Of a stretch of DNA of 64,000 nucleotides, positions 45,606 to 58,546 are shown one piece after another. The notes under the pieces were generated by a model that was not told the origin of the DNA, ran no database searches, and saw nothing but the letters and a program-made list of their open reading frames with translations. The translations under genes were made by a program, and so were the position numbers. The first letter of the stretch is position 1; every line of letters begins with the position of its first letter. The DNA comes from Hygrocybe punicea. Lineage: Eukaryota; Basidiomycota; Agaricomycetes; Agaricales; Hygrophoraceae. The stretch covers positions 3,162,001-3,226,000 of the forward strand of contig OY744468.1 in NCBI GenBank assembly GCA_963556145.1, read 5' to 3'.

Positions 45606-47237
45606 TTCCTGAAGCTGAGCGCATGGAACACAGGCACAAGTTCACCCTCCAAGTCGATGGCGGAGCCAGAAGGGTCATTGAAGGGTCACTCACCAGTAAA
45701 TTGAATCCATGGAATCAGATCCAGCCAAGTTAATAACGGAGAACCATAGAAAGATACTAAGGGTGGTCTAGAGATGTAGACTCAAAGTTTCTCACTATCA
45801 TGCTAGTATTGCACGCGTGCCTAAGCTCACACTCAGATTTGGTAATTATGGTGCCTTTTCTGACAAGACAACACCAATATTAATCCACCGACTTCTCCGT
45901 CTGCAGGCTCAGGTGATGCACCAATCGGTATCTGAAATGGAGCAATGAACATTAATTAATGAAGTGATCTTCCGCACCGTTGAAACAGGCAATTGAGGGG
46001 ATGTTAATTTTTTTACCGGTAAAGGACAGCAATCGGAACAAACTCAGCCAGGGGAGACTTGGCGGGATTTGCACTGCGGAAGGGTGTTGGCCTGACAACA
46101 TCCAGAGGATCGTGGTCCAGAGCAATATCTATTTCGGCTATAGGAATAGCCACCCCAGCCCCTCATCACATCACATCACTCACCACCGATCTGAGAAAAT
46201 GGCTGGGGTGGGATGTTGATTTTACACGGTGGACAGGTACCTAGGCAGAAGAATTGAAGTACCCCCTGTTTGGTGCTCCGATCAATTGAACAATAAATAT
46301 GACACAAGTCTGAAACTAACCTTGAATTGTCTATGACTCCTGGTAATGATTGTACCGGTTCCTGCTGGCAAAGCGTCATCGCTGCAAACGTTCCGAAAAT
46401 CTTAACCTTGAATGCTGCGATGAGTGAAACTAGTGAGCACAGGGGAGCATCGGATTGACAAGAGGGCACTACTGATGTAAGGTGCATCTATGTCTGGCCG
46501 TGCTCGTGTTATTTTCATCAGAATGGCATGGATATCCTACTTACCAACAACCTCTAGACCCATCATGTTTTCTCGCCTCAAAGCTCGATCTCCTTCGAGG
46601 AACCCAGCGATCTGGGACGGCAGGGGACACTGCTGGTTGTGAGGATCATGTTTGGCCTGTGATCGAGGTGAAGGACGGCATGGGCGCGAGAGACTCGTGT
46701 TTGGGGTTCATGTTGTGGTCGAGATGGCAGTTGGAAGGGACTTGGTAAGGATTGGGTGCGAAACCGTTGCTTTGGGAGCTCCCGCGAGGCGTTACCGAGT
46801 CGAGGCAGCTGGGGCTCCATGTGTGGCACCCAGTGCTCGCGTTTGCGTTGGAAGTTGGGATGGATGGAGTAGGTGGACATGCGGGATGGCTTGGGCACGG
46901 AATGTTCATGCTTGAAGGTCTTGTGGTGATTTCGAGGTGTGGAGGTTGGAGGTTGGTGGCAACGGAAAAGCGTTGTATCCGATTCGTCTCCGCCGTTGCT
47001 GACCTATCCGATGTTGTATTGCATCGCAAGCTTCATCAACCTTTGTTCGTGCATTTTCCTCTGTAGTCATGTAGCTCTCTTCGCTAAACCATTACCTTTG
47101 TGTTGTCATCTGAGTTTCTGACTTCTATCGCAATATTTGCCTTCGACCTTACCTCCAACCCCCCCTTCTGTGAGTATATTGAGTTGTTGGTCGGTCTATT
47201 GCGTCGCGTCCTTACCCATTCCTAGTGAAAAGAAAAG
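45606..47237. other. Gene-poor stretch before the Hsp90 pseudogene
   Basis: Short overlapping frames on both strands around 46480-47070 show no family signal. The last 200 bases (47050-47230) are pyrimidine-rich and resemble the promoter and 5' leader of an Hsp90 gene copied with the pseudogene. Confidence 0.35.
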
Positions 47238-49290
47238 GCCACTGAACGTTTTGGATTCCAGGCTGAGATCAGTCAGTTGCTCGACCTGATCATTAGTAAG
47301 TCCAAGTCATCGTTAGGACTGTCGCTTTGGATGTGATCTGACATGTCACCAAGATACTTTCTACTCCAATAAGGAAATCTTTCTCCGTGAATTGATTTCC
47401 AATGGTTCCGATGCACTCAACAAAATTCGATATGCTTCCCTTACCGATCCTTTGTTCCTTGACTCGGGGAAGGAGCTTAACATCCTCATCATTCCTGACA
47501 AAGAGAACAAGCTTCTGAGAATCTGCGACACCGGTGTGGGTATGACCAAGGCAGACATGGTTAACAACTTGGGTACCATTGCCAAGTCGGGCACCAAGGT
47601 GAGGTCATGTTTTATACTGCCTTCAACGCTGCCAACCTATCTCTTCTAGGATTTCATGGAAGCCTTGAGCTCCGGCGCGGACATCTCTATGATTGGTCAA
47701 TTTGGTGTTGGATTCTATTCCGCATATCTTGTTGCCAAGCGTGTTCAAGTCATTTCAAAACACAATGACGACGAGCAGTACATCTGGGAGTCCGCAGCTG
47801 GAGGCACTTTCACTATTACCCCTGACACTGTCAACGAGTCTATTGGCCGTGGCACCGAGATCCGCTTGTACCTCAAGGAGGATCAACTGGAGTACTTGGA
47901 AGAGAAGAAGATCAAGGAGATCGTGAAGAAGCATTCCGAGTTCATCTCCTATCCCATTCAGCTTGCGGTTATGAAGGAGGTCAAGAAGGTTGGTTGTGAT
48001 TGTCTTGATCGAATTCAGCCTATTGATGATGGTGTTGTCTTGCAGGAAGTCGAGGACGATGAGGCTGAAGAGGCACCAGAGGAAGAGAAGGATGAGAAGG
48101 ATGACGAGGAAGCATCGAAGTCCAAGATCGAGGATGTGGAGGACGAAGACGAAAAGCCGAAGGACAAGAAGACAAAGAAGATCAAGGAAAAGGACAATGA
48201 ACGAAGAGCTGAACAAGATGAAGCCCATCTGGACCCGTACTCCTTTGGACATCAAAACCGAGGAATATGCTTCGTTTTACAAGAGCTTGTCCAACGACTG
48301 GGAGGTCCATTTAGCCGTCAAGCACTTCTCCGTTGAAGGACAGCTCGAGTTCAAGGCTATACTTTTCGCGGTAATGTACTCTCGTCAACTCCCCATGTCA
48401 GCAGATCATGGATGTCATCAGTGCGCCATTTGATCTGTTCGAGACCAAGAAGAAGCGCAATAACATCAAGCTCTATGTTCGCCGCGTATTCATCATGGAC
48501 GACTGTGAGGATCTCATGCCCGATTACCTCAACTTCGTCAAGGGCATTGTTGACTCGGAGGACCTTCCCCTCAATATTTTGCGTGAGACCCTCCAGCAGA
48601 ACAAGATCCTCAAAGTCTTTCGCAAAAACATTGTCAAGAAAAGCTTGGATCTGTTCACGGAGATCGCCGAGGACAAGGACAATTTCAAAAAATTCTATGA
48701 GGCGTTTGGCAAGAATTTGAAGCTTGGTCGAGAAGGTTGGTCGTGATTGAGTCTTGATCGAATTCAGCCTATTGACGGTGTTGTCTTTCAGAAAGTCGAG
48801 GATGATGAGGCTGAAGAAGCACCAGAGGAAGAGAAGTGTTGAAGTCCAAGATCGAGGATGTGGAGGACGAAGACGAAATGCCGAAGGACAAGAAGACCAA
48901 AAAGATCAAGGAAAAGGAGATGACGAACGAGGAGCTGAACGAGATGAAGCCCATCTGGACCCGTACTCCTTCGGACATCAAAACTGAGGAATATGCTTCA
49001 TTTTACAAGAGCTTGTCCAATGACTGGGAGGTCCATTTAGCCGTCAAGCACTTCTCCGTTGAAGGACAGCTCGAGTTCAAGGCTATACTTTTCGCGGTAA
49101 TGTACTCTCGTCAACTCCCCATGTCAGCAGCTCATGGATGTCATCAGTGCGCCATTTGATCTTTTCGAGACCAAGAAGAAGCGCAATGACATCAAGCTCT
49201 ATGATCGCTGCATATTCATCATGGACAACTGCGAGGATCTCATCCCAGAGTACCTCAACTTCGTCAAGGGCATTGTTGACTCGGAGGACC
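47238..49290 (+). pseudogene. Hsp90 pseudogene, internally duplicated, 3'-truncated
   Basis: N-domain is well kept: FGFQAEISQLLDLII spliced to [39 protein letters not shown] and [19 protein letters not shown], with introns in place, so it is a genomic, not cDNA, copy. No in-frame ATG precedes GCCACTGAACG; a TGA lies just upstream in that frame. The charged linker ([18 protein letters not shown]) is followed by a frameshift near 48195 ([11 protein letters not shown] instead of TNEELN). The middle domain reads to [18 protein letters not shown] and [12 protein letters not shown]. At 48733 the sequence jumps back to the linker intron and repeats (47987-48564 duplicated as 48733-49290), with its own deletion near 48836 (the frame breaks after APEEEK). 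It then stops at VDSEDL. The C-terminal domain and MEEVD-type tail are missing. Confidence 0.9.
47987..48564 (+). repeat. Hsp90 internal duplication, left unit
   Basis: Direct repeat with 48733-49290. It begins in the linker intron (GGTTGGTTGTGATTG) and ends at GACTCGGAGGACC. The two units differ by scattered substitutions and small deletions, so the duplication is not recent. Confidence 0.85.
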
Positions 49291-49589
49291 TGCATCACAC
49301 AATGTTATGCTGTCTGTGACTGGCTGTACTTAGTTTTTCAGATTGTGCGTCTCAGGTATATCATCTGCCAAGTGGAGCTCTAGCTCTGCCGTGGCTTATG
49401 ACCAACGCATGTGATTTGTGCCTGGGTTTCAATACCGCCATTAATGGCCAATATGAAAGTCAAAATGAATATGAAATGTGATCAAGATTGCGATCGGGTA
49501 GGGGAGTTATGACATCAGAGCACCTCCAATCTCCGATTGTGCCTGGATTACTAAGCAGCTCCTGGGGGAGCCAAATAGAATAATCCTAA

Positions 49590-52500
49590 TTAGATTTGTT
49601 ATATGCAATGAAGTTTATGATGATCAGTACAAAATTTGGCATATATTATGAAAAATTACCTTATATGGTTAGACTGGTCACATGTGACTGTCACTGTGAT
49701 GATCAGCATAAAATTTGGTATATAATATCTGAAATTACCTTATATGGTTAGAGTGGTCACATGTGACTGTCACACCTTGCCCAAAATGATTGTATTAGTT
49801 AGCAGTTCAATTTTCAGCTGATTCTGAGAAGAATTGAAGCCAGTATGAATATTTTGAATATAATTGGAAGGTAATTTGTCTTTTTAGAGACAACCCATAT
49901 TTGGATGCTTATGTAAGCTTGTCCAAACATGGCCCCAACTGTAACTGATTTTCTGGTATCAGAAGTAGAATCATATCTCTTGCACAGAAAAAATTTCTCT
50001 ATAGGTAATACACAAACATTAATTAATTAATTACGAACCTTGAACCAGGTCTGATAAAGAACTCGTAAGCAGTGACGAAGGGTCGGCGAGGGTTACAGGT
50101 ATGCATTTTTATTCATTTCTATGTTACTTGTTTAGTGGGCCAGTGCTGCGCATGGCATGAACGAGTTCTTTTTTCCCCCTCCCCATGTTCATGATGAAGT
50201 CAACAATAATATTCAATTGCATAAAGCATGTTACATATATGTTGTACAGTATCAATTTCTCTGATAAGCTCACCTCGCACCTCAGCGACTTAAAAAATAA
50301 AAAGTATGAAAAATAAAACTACATACAGTGTCTTGAGTCTTCATCAACCTTTAAGCTTACTGTCATGTCTTTTGTGCTGCATCATCATGCAATATTTTCA
50401 GCCATTAAAGACATGTTTAGGAAGCCATAGGTTAACTACCAAACACAACTGCCTCTGAACAGTATGATAACAATTGACTTACATTTGCTCAACCCTACTT
50501 CTCCACGACATTGAATGTTGCACAACAGAGAATAACATGAAGACAGCTGTACTTGATAAGTAGACTAATGTTACACATGGCATGAACAAAGTCTTTTGTC
50601 TTTCATTAGATGCATGATTGTTATGAACATCAATAAGTAATTTTGCTTAAAATATATAATTAGTATGTAAGATAATGTATATATACATCGCTATCATACT
50701 CAATTTTATGTTTTAAGTAAAAATATCAGTACATCTTCTAAGTTTAGTCCATTTCTGCTTATATGGCTAATATTTCCATATATAGTGAAAGTGGTCACAT
50801 GTGACTATGACTCCTGTGATCAGCTCAAAATTTAGCATGTATAGTATAAAATTGCCTTATATGGTTATACTGGTCACATGTGACTATTACCATTGCGATC
50901 AGCAAAAAATTTGATATATAATATCAAAAATTACCATATATAGTTAGACTAGTCACATGTGACTGTCACACCTGACCCAAAATGTTTATATTAGTCAACA
51001 GTTCAATTTTTTTTTTCAGCTGATTCTGGTAAGAATTGAAGTCTGAATATTTTAAATGTAGATGTGTATATGTGAAATTACCTTATATGGTTAAAATGGT
51101 CACATGTGACTGTTACTGTTGCGATCAGCAAAAAAATTGGTATACTATATCAGAAATTACTTTATATGGTTAGAGTGGTCACATGTGACTGTCACACCTT
51201 GCCCGACATGTTTATATTAGTCAGCAGTTCGATTTTTAGCTAATGCCGATAAGAACTGAAGACAGTATGAATATTTTGAATATAATTAGGAGGTAATTTG
51301 TGTTGTGTGAGACATTCCATATTTGGATGCTTATGTAAGCCACTCCAATCATGGCCCAGATTTTATGTTACATTCCAGCATAAGAAGTAGAATCATATCT
51401 CTTGCCCAAAAAGAATTTCTCTATAGGCGATGCAAAAACATTAATTAATTACGAACCCTCACTGAACCAGGTCTGATAAAGAACGAGTCTTTTAATAAAT
51501 TAAAAGAACTCGTAACTAACTTGTTTAGTGGGCCAGTGCTGCGCATGGCATGAACGAGTTCTTTTTTTCTCCTCCTCACTTTCATCATAGCAACCTCTCA
51601 CTATAGCAACATAAAAAGTAGAAGAAAAAAAACTGCATAGCATGTCTCAACTTCCTCTCCCACTGTCATGTCTTCTTTGCTTCATCATTATGCAATACTC
51701 TCAGCCAAAAAAGAGAGCAACACAATACATCAACTGTCAAATACAACTGTCTTTAAACAGTATGATAACAATTGACTTACATTTGCTAAACTCTACTTCT
51801 CCATAACTTTGCTGCACAACAGATGATAACATGAAGACAGCTGTACTTGAGTGGACCAATGTTGCATATGGCATGAACAAAGTCTTGTTTCTATTATTGA
51901 ATTTTTATTTGTATGATTATTACAAACATCAATAAGTGATTTTGCTTGAAATATATAATTAGTATATAATATATACAGCGATATCACATTGAATTATATG
52001 TTTTAAGTAAAAATATCATTATATCATCTGAGTTACACTAATTTCTGCTTATATGGCTGATATTTCTATATATAGTAACAGTGGTCACATGTAACTATGA
52101 CTCCTGTAATTACCTCAAAATTTAGCATATATGGTGTAAAATTGCCTTATATGATTAGACTGGTCACATGTGACTATCACTATTGCGATCAGCAAAAAAT
52201 TTGCTATACAATATCAGAAATTGCCTTATATGGTTAGAGTGGTCACATGTGACTGTCACATCTGACCCGAAATGATAATATTAGGCAGCAGTTCAATTTT
52301 CAGCTGAATCTGATAAGAATTAAGGCCAGGATAAATATTGTGAATATAATTGCATTCGTGTAATGCATATGATGAGCAGTATGTGATTTAGCATATATTA
52401 TGCAAAATTACCATATATGGTTAGACTGGTCACATGTGACTGTTACCATTGCGATCAGCAAAAAATTTGGTATATAATATCAAAAAGTACCTTATATGGT

Positions 52501-52846
52501 TAGACTGGTCACATGTGACTGTCACATCTTGCCCGAAATGTTTATATTAGTCAGCAGTTCAATTTTCAGCTAATTCCGATGAGAACTGAAGGGTGTATGA
52601 ATATTTTGAATATAATTGGGAGGTAATTTGTCTTGTGTAAGACATCCCATATTTGGATGCTTATGTAAGCCACTCCAAACATGGCCCAGATTTTATGTTA
52701 CATTCCAACATAAGAAGTACAATCATATCTCTTGCCCAAAAAAAATTTCTCTATAGGCGATGCAAAAACATTAATTAATTACGAACCTTCACTGAACCAG
52801 GTCTGATAAAGAACGAGTCTTTTAATAAATTAAAAGAACTCGTAAC
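49590..52846. repeat. Tandem 1.3-kb non-coding elements with palindromes every 79 bp
   Basis: One partial copy (to about 50067) and two full copies (about 50158-51513 and 51552-52846). Each full copy starts GAACGAGTTCTTTT and ends AAAAGAACTCGTA, an inverted-terminal-repeat arrangement, with a GGGCCAGTGCTGCGCATGG spacer before each. Inside, the 12-bp palindrome GTCACATGTGAC lies at 49677, 49756; 50794, 50873, 50952; 51099, 51178; 52084 (one change), 52163, 52242; 52429, 52508, always 79 bases apart within a group. No open frame. It looks like a non-autonomous DNA element amplified in tandem. Confidence 0.82.
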
Positions 52847-52904
52847 TATGTGAGCACAGCAGTTTGTGCCACATCAGCAGCACCAGCAGGGCTGGCAACA
52901 GCAC

Positions 52905-52912
52905 AACACCAC
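52905..52912. repeat. hAT target-site duplication, left
   Basis: AACACCAC directly before the TIR TAGGGACT; the identical octamer follows the right TIR at 58473-58480. Eight bases is the hAT standard. Confidence 0.88.
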
Positions 52913-53209
52913 TAGGGACTACCATGGATGCCGGTCATCTGGATGAACATCCACAGATGACATAAGTGGATGGATAAATATGGATATGGATGTGAGGTCA
53001 CGGATATCCACGGATATCCGGATGATAAGCTTCTCCAACTCCTTGTCCGGCTCCTCCTGTGGCTCTTCTCATCTACTTCCTGTGACTCTCTGTGCCGCAA
53101 CTGTCTCTCCTGCCCAAACATGGTTGACATGGTCATTTGGACCCTCACCACCACCAGAGTTACTTGTGACACAACAGCCACCCACAGCTACCCCTCCCAT
53201 TCACGGAGG

Positions 53210-53790
53210 GTCGTTTGGACACCACCACCACCACCACCACCACCACCACATCCTCCTCCTTCTCCCTCATGAGTTGGGGGCACTTTGGACAATGCCAGCC
53301 CACTGCCACCCTCCCTCGCATTTAAGCGCGAGCTCGAGGGTCGTTTGAACCTCGCCACCACCCACCCACCTCCTCCTCCCTCGCGAGTTGGGGAACACCA
53401 GCCCACTGCCACCCTCTCTCGCATTCAAACATGAGCTGGAGGTTCGTTGGAACCTCACCACCACCCTCCCTCACAAGCTGGGGGACTTCGGAGTCCAGAC
53501 AACACAAGTGGCCAGCCCACAGCCACCCTCCCTCGCATTCAAATGTGAGCCGGAGGTTCGTTGGAATCTCACCACCACATCCGCCACCCACCTCCTCCTC
53601 CCTCGCGAGTTGGGGAATGCCAGCCCACTGCCACCCTCCCTCGCATTCAAACGCGAGCTGGAGGTTCATTGGAACCTCACCACCACCACTACCACCTCCC
53701 TCGCGAGTTGGGGACCTTTGGACAACACCAGCCCACTGCCACCCTCTCTCGCATCCAAACACAAGCTGGGTGGTTTGGACTCTCACCCCG
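53210..53790. repeat. Minisatellite inside the hAT 5' region (about 103-116 bp units)
   Basis: Starts with a (CAC)n run at 53220. Then about five units each with CCACTGCCACCCTC, CTCGCATTCAAAC, GGAGGTTCGTTGGAACCTC and CCCTCGCGAGTTGGGG. Unit lengths vary, so the frames it opens (His-, Pro- or Gly-rich) are not conserved coding. Confidence 0.85.
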
Positions 53791-53985
53791 AAATTATCTG
53801 TGTGTAGTAACACCATAAATAAATTGTCTGACATGTGAAAACCGTGAGATGGAGAACCGCAATATCATACTCCGCCCAAGATGTTTGGTGAGTGTATCAG
53901 GGCCGCTTTGCCCTGTCCACAACCTTCGTAACACCTAGCAACGCCTCGGAGGCCCACAGCTGCTCAGCCTGCTGCTGTACCCACC

Positions 53986-56929
53986 ATGCCATTATCCGAT
54001 GAGGACTCTGACAACGATGCAGATCAACCGGCTGGTCCTGCAGTGCTTATCTCACCTATGAAGGCTCGAGCGGCTAAGCGGGGAATTGTGAACAAGACTG
54101 ATAAAGAGGTATGGGGCTTGCCAGATAGTGAGATTATTGGTGAGTGGTTGTTCTTTGATGAAAATGAAGCTCATTCATGTACATTTAGAGGCTTCAAAGG
54201 CTTCATGGCGCTCCAATGTTTATGATAACTTCGACATCACCCTTAGCTGTGAGCTGGATGGCAGAGGACGACCCTTGGCATTGACCTTTGTATTTACCTG
54301 TAAGGTTGATCCTGCTCACCACCTGCCTCATCGCCGTGCCCAAATGTCTACTGGCCATGGAACAAAAAATATCCAAGATCGTGTTAAGGCTTGTAGTACT
54401 CATTTATGTTCTACTGCTCATGCTACAGCTGTTGCATCTATGGGACCACATTACTTTTCTGCTGCCCATCGTACCCTAATTGCTCTGTGGTGTGCTAAAA
54501 ACCACTGTCCGTTCAATTCTGTCTTAGATGAAGATTATCGTGCTGAAGTTGAAATGCTTTGTCCTGGAACTGTCCTGCCTGCTCCTCAAACGGTCTCATG
54601 TGATATCAAAGCTATCTATGCTGAGATGTCTAAGAATGTTCGGAATTATTTCATGGTGAGCATCAGCCTTTATATATATTTCTGTATTAATAAAATTATA
54701 TCAAGGCCCATAACTCCACTATCCATTTTGTTCTGGATGGATGGACAGCTCCTATTGTCGCATCCTTCCTCAGGATTGTTGTTGTTTGGTTTTCTGATGG
54801 TATCATTCATTGGGCTATCCTTGGATTTATCCGGTCAGTTTTAAATATACTTTAAAAATCTATTCTATATCTTATTATTGTTAGGTTAACTCAAAAACAT
54901 GATGGTGTATATCCTGCTACGGTTACTGCCAACTGCTTGAAACAGTTTGGACTTGATAAATTTGTTTGCTTCTTATTTTATTTATTCTTTCATTGTTGCC
55001 TGAAGCAATTTTTTATAGATTCTCTCGATATGCATGGATAATGCCAGTAATAATGATGCATGGGCAAAGTATCTTCCTCACCTCATTCCATCTTTTCGTG
55101 GGATGATTGCTCGTGGCCGGTGCTTCCCACACATCATTAATCTCTTGGCAAAGGTACCCATCAATTCAACCCCTTCCCCACATAACTAATAGATTTATAG
55201 ATTTTTATATCTTTCTTCTTTCGAGCGCCAAAGAAGAAACAAAGAGAAGCTGCCACCATGGAGGGTGAGTTTAGAACTATGTATACCAATATTATACTGA
55301 GCCAAATATTATATTATATTAGCCATCATTGAACCTGATGATGTCTCTGACGATGAACTTGCTGTGGAAGAAGAAGGTATTGCAACTGATGCAGCCACTA
55401 CACCAGATGATGGTAGGGATGCTCATGATTCTGCTATCATTAAAACTACTCATGATAGGGCTATTGAGATGATGAGATTGGATGGTGTGATGATTGATCT
55501 AGAGGAGAACAAGATGGCACTCCAGCTTTTCCCCCGGGTAAGTTGAAATTCATCATAATGGGGTGTATGATGGTTTTAATGGAGTTCAAGGTTGCTGGTC
55601 TTGCCCGGCATGTTCATGACAATTCAACACTCAAGGAGAAGTTTGATACTCTTGTGTCAAATGACAAGGATCTTCCTGGCGATAAGACGACACTTGACCG
55701 CTATGTTACCACTCGGTGGAATTCAGATCTCACCTGCTTAAATGCTCATCTCTACTTCAGAAGTCCTGTTTAGCAACTTACTAGAGCTGCCATCAATAAC
55801 CTACGAGCCTACCGACTTTCAGAAGAGCAGTGGGATCTTGCAGAGATGCTAAGTTCCATACTTGAGGTCAAATATTTATATTTCTTGAGTAAAAATCTGA
55901 TTTTATTTTCGGCAGGTGTTTGATGAACTGACAAAGCTGTTCTTACAGTCTCAGGTTCCCCTTATTGCGGAAGTCCTACCCATGCTGGATTCCATTGAAA
56001 AATCAATGACTATGGTTCGTGACGATGACGACAGCGAGTTGCCCAATGTTGTCCGTGTTGCAGCACAAGCAGTTTTGCTCTGAATCGACAAATACTATCG
56101 CCTTATGAAGGACTGTGAGCTGTATGTAATTGCTATAGGTGTGTACAAAATTTGTTTTTCATTACATTCCAACTAATATTATTTAGTTATGTGCCCTGAT
56201 AAGAAGCTGAAGTGGTTCAAAGATCATGGTCGCACTGCTACTCAGATCTGTGACATCAGAAAGTTAGTTGTTACTCAGTGGAACCAATCATACAAGGGAG
56301 ATGAAGGACCTGAACCTTTGGCCAATGCAGCTCCTCGGAGAGGCAAGGTAAGTTTTAATTTTACAACTCCAAGTTCAGATAATTATAATTTTATCGCAGC
56401 CCAAATTGAAGTGTGTTGTTTCACAGGAGCCCGATGATTCTCAAGATCCCGACATGATCAGTACATATTTGGCTGACCCAATTATCAAGCCCTCTGCAAT
56501 TAAAGAGGCTGGTGGGCTCATCAAGTATTGGGATCAAGCCAAGGAGCAACGACCTCGACTTTCAAAGTTTGGACTTGATTTTTGCTCTGCACCAGGTGAG
56601 TCTAACTGATATCATTTGTGTTCTTGCTAAACTCCATTATAGCATCTTCTGTGGATGCAGAACGTGCATTCTCTGTTGGGAGGCTTGAGGTCAACCATCT
56701 TCAACATAACACTAGTCCTCAGACATTCAAAGCTCAGGTTGCTGTTGGATCCTGGGCAAGAACTCCATTCTATCCAGGACTTTCAGATACCATCAAGATT
56801 GTTGAGGCACAGATGCGAGGTGAGAGTCAGAAGAGGGCAGGAGATGAGCCTGATGAGGTAGAAATTGGTGTCAATGAGACAGATGATGAAGAGGAGCTCA
56901 GTGATGAAGAAGCCAGGTTTTTTGCTTGA
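53986..56929 (+). pseudogene. hAT transposase, mutated
   Basis: Exons joined by short introns: MPLSDEDSDNDADQPAG and KEVWGLPDSEIIGEW; a region AHATAVASMGPHYFSAAHRT and LWCAKNHCPFNSVLDED; catalytic-core blocks IHFVLDGWTAPIVASFL (first Asp), ICMDNASNNDAWAKYL (second Asp) and GRCFPHIINLLAK; TTLDRYVTTRWNSDLTCLN; and the C-terminal dimerisation block SSVDAERAFSVGRLEVNHL ending in an acidic tail. Two in-frame stops (SPV* TAG near 55771 and VLL* TGA near 56081) break it. The N-terminal zinc finger is not obvious. It lies between the element's ends, so it is its own transposase, now likely inactive. Confidence 0.83.
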
Positions 56930-57123
56930 TAATTGAATTTGTAACAATTTGCTACATTGTTTTTTAGCTAACTGGTTTAGTATTGTGCTTTCTGGCTCTG
57001 ATGGTGTTGTATATAATTTAGTGTTGCCCAGCTCCAAGCCACTTTTGTAGAAATGCACTGGGACAAGTGTACAAGTATCTGCAAAGATATCCCATCAGGT
57101 ACAGGGCCAATGTCTTATGGATA

Positions 57124-57937
57124 TTACAGCCGTTTTAGTAATTCATGGCACTTGCAGCTTTTTTTTTTTCAATTGAGAAGTTTTGACTTAGTAGAATTTC
57201 AAATGCTGAATCTTGTATCTCATGAAATACTGCATGGATTGAGATGGTTATAGAGGAAAAGTTGTACTATTCATTAAGGGCTACATGCTGCTGTAATTAG
57301 ATTTGGACAATATTGAGTATATGGTGAGCTGTGGATGAACTAAAAGGTAAACTAGTGTTTTTTGACACCCAAAATGGTATTATCAAATTATGCTGTCAGA
57401 TGAAGTCCTGTGAAGAAGATTGTAGGGAGAAACTTGTTTAGTTTTTCAAGGGTTAGAAGTACATATACTGTGTTTTCCCTCATTTTTGTCCCTTGAGCCA
57501 ATATTGCTTGTACCATGTTTGTCTGCATTAGGATTGAAATATTACATGAATTCCAAATGTTGGCCCAAAGGATAAAAGTGAAGGAAAACACGGTATATGT
57601 ACTTCTAGCCCATGAAAAACTAAACAGGTTTCTCCCTACAATCTTCTTCACAGGACTTCACCTGACATCATAATTTGATAATACCATTTTGGGTGTCAAA
57701 AAACACTAGTTTACCTTTTAGTTCATCCACAGCTCACCATATACTCAATATTGTCCAAATCTAATTACAGCAGCATGTAGCCCTTAACGAATAGTACAAC
57801 TTTTCCTCTATAACCATCTCAATCCATGCAGTATTTCATGAGATACAAGATTCAGCATTTGAAATTCTACTAAGTCAAAACTTCTCAACTGAAAAAAAAA
57901 AAGCTGCAAGTGCCATGAATTACTAAAATGGCTGTAA
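57124..57937. repeat. Fold-back MITE, copy 2, nested in the hAT 3' region
   Basis: Almost completely palindromic. TTACAGCCGTTTTAGTAAT and CATGGCACTTGCAGC at the left recur as reverse complement at 57903-57937. TCATGAAATACTGC, GGTTATAGAGGAAAAGTTG and TGACACCCAAAATGG are likewise mirrored around about 57530. Shared blocks tie it to the element at 18088-18651. Confidence 0.85.
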
Positions 57938-58546
57938 AATTGTGTAAAAATTTATGCAGATGGCAGCAGAAGTGACATCTTAGGGAAAAAAAGAATAAAT
58001 GGATTTCATTAAGTATTCACAAAGATATACACAGAATACTAAATCATGTTCATGAAGCCCCTCCTGACATCCGGATTTTGGGCTGCCATCAATGAATATG
58101 TAATAAAGTGCACAACTACAAAATGCAGTCCAATACATATGTATTAGTAGCACTTGCTCAAATTCTTTCATGATTTTACATGCAAAAATGAATGTTTAAA
58201 ACCCAATTCCACATTGCAATATCCCAAAACCCAACAAAACACTAAATCAGCCTTGTTCTCAGTGAAAATCAGTTCAAACACAAATCTATTGCTGGTAAAC
58301 TAATTGTTACATGTCAGTAGTACAAATTATTACATTACTTGTACAAAATGCACACTTAAAAGTTTTGTGGATGTTGTGGATATCCATGGATATCATCCAT
58401 ATCCACAATAATTTATCCATCATCCACGGATATTCATCCGGATGCATCTGGATGTATCCATGGCAGTCCCTAAACACCACCAGCAGGAGAAGCAACAGTG
58501 GCACCAACACCAGCCCAGCAACAACAGCAGCAGCAGCAGCAGCAGG

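Larger units (their letters stand above)
52913..58472 (+). mobile_element. hAT-family DNA transposon, complete ends, 5,560 bp
   Basis: Terminal inverted repeats start TAGGGACTACCATGGAT on the left and, in reverse complement, TAGGGACTGCCATGGAT on the right. Subterminal GGATATCC/ATGGATAT/TCCGGATG motifs are mirrored at both ends. A perfect 8-bp target-site duplication flanks it. It contains a 5' minisatellite, a mutated transposase gene and a fold-back MITE in its 3' region. Confidence 0.9.

Noticed and set aside
46482..47066. Overlapping ORFs upstream of Hsp90
   Set aside because: Both strands open in GC-rich sequence with no family signal; likely chance frames.
52970..53838. His-, Pro- and Gly-rich ORFs on both strands
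   Set aside because: They are translations of the (CAC)n run and minisatellite inside the hAT element; unit lengths vary, so frame is not kept.
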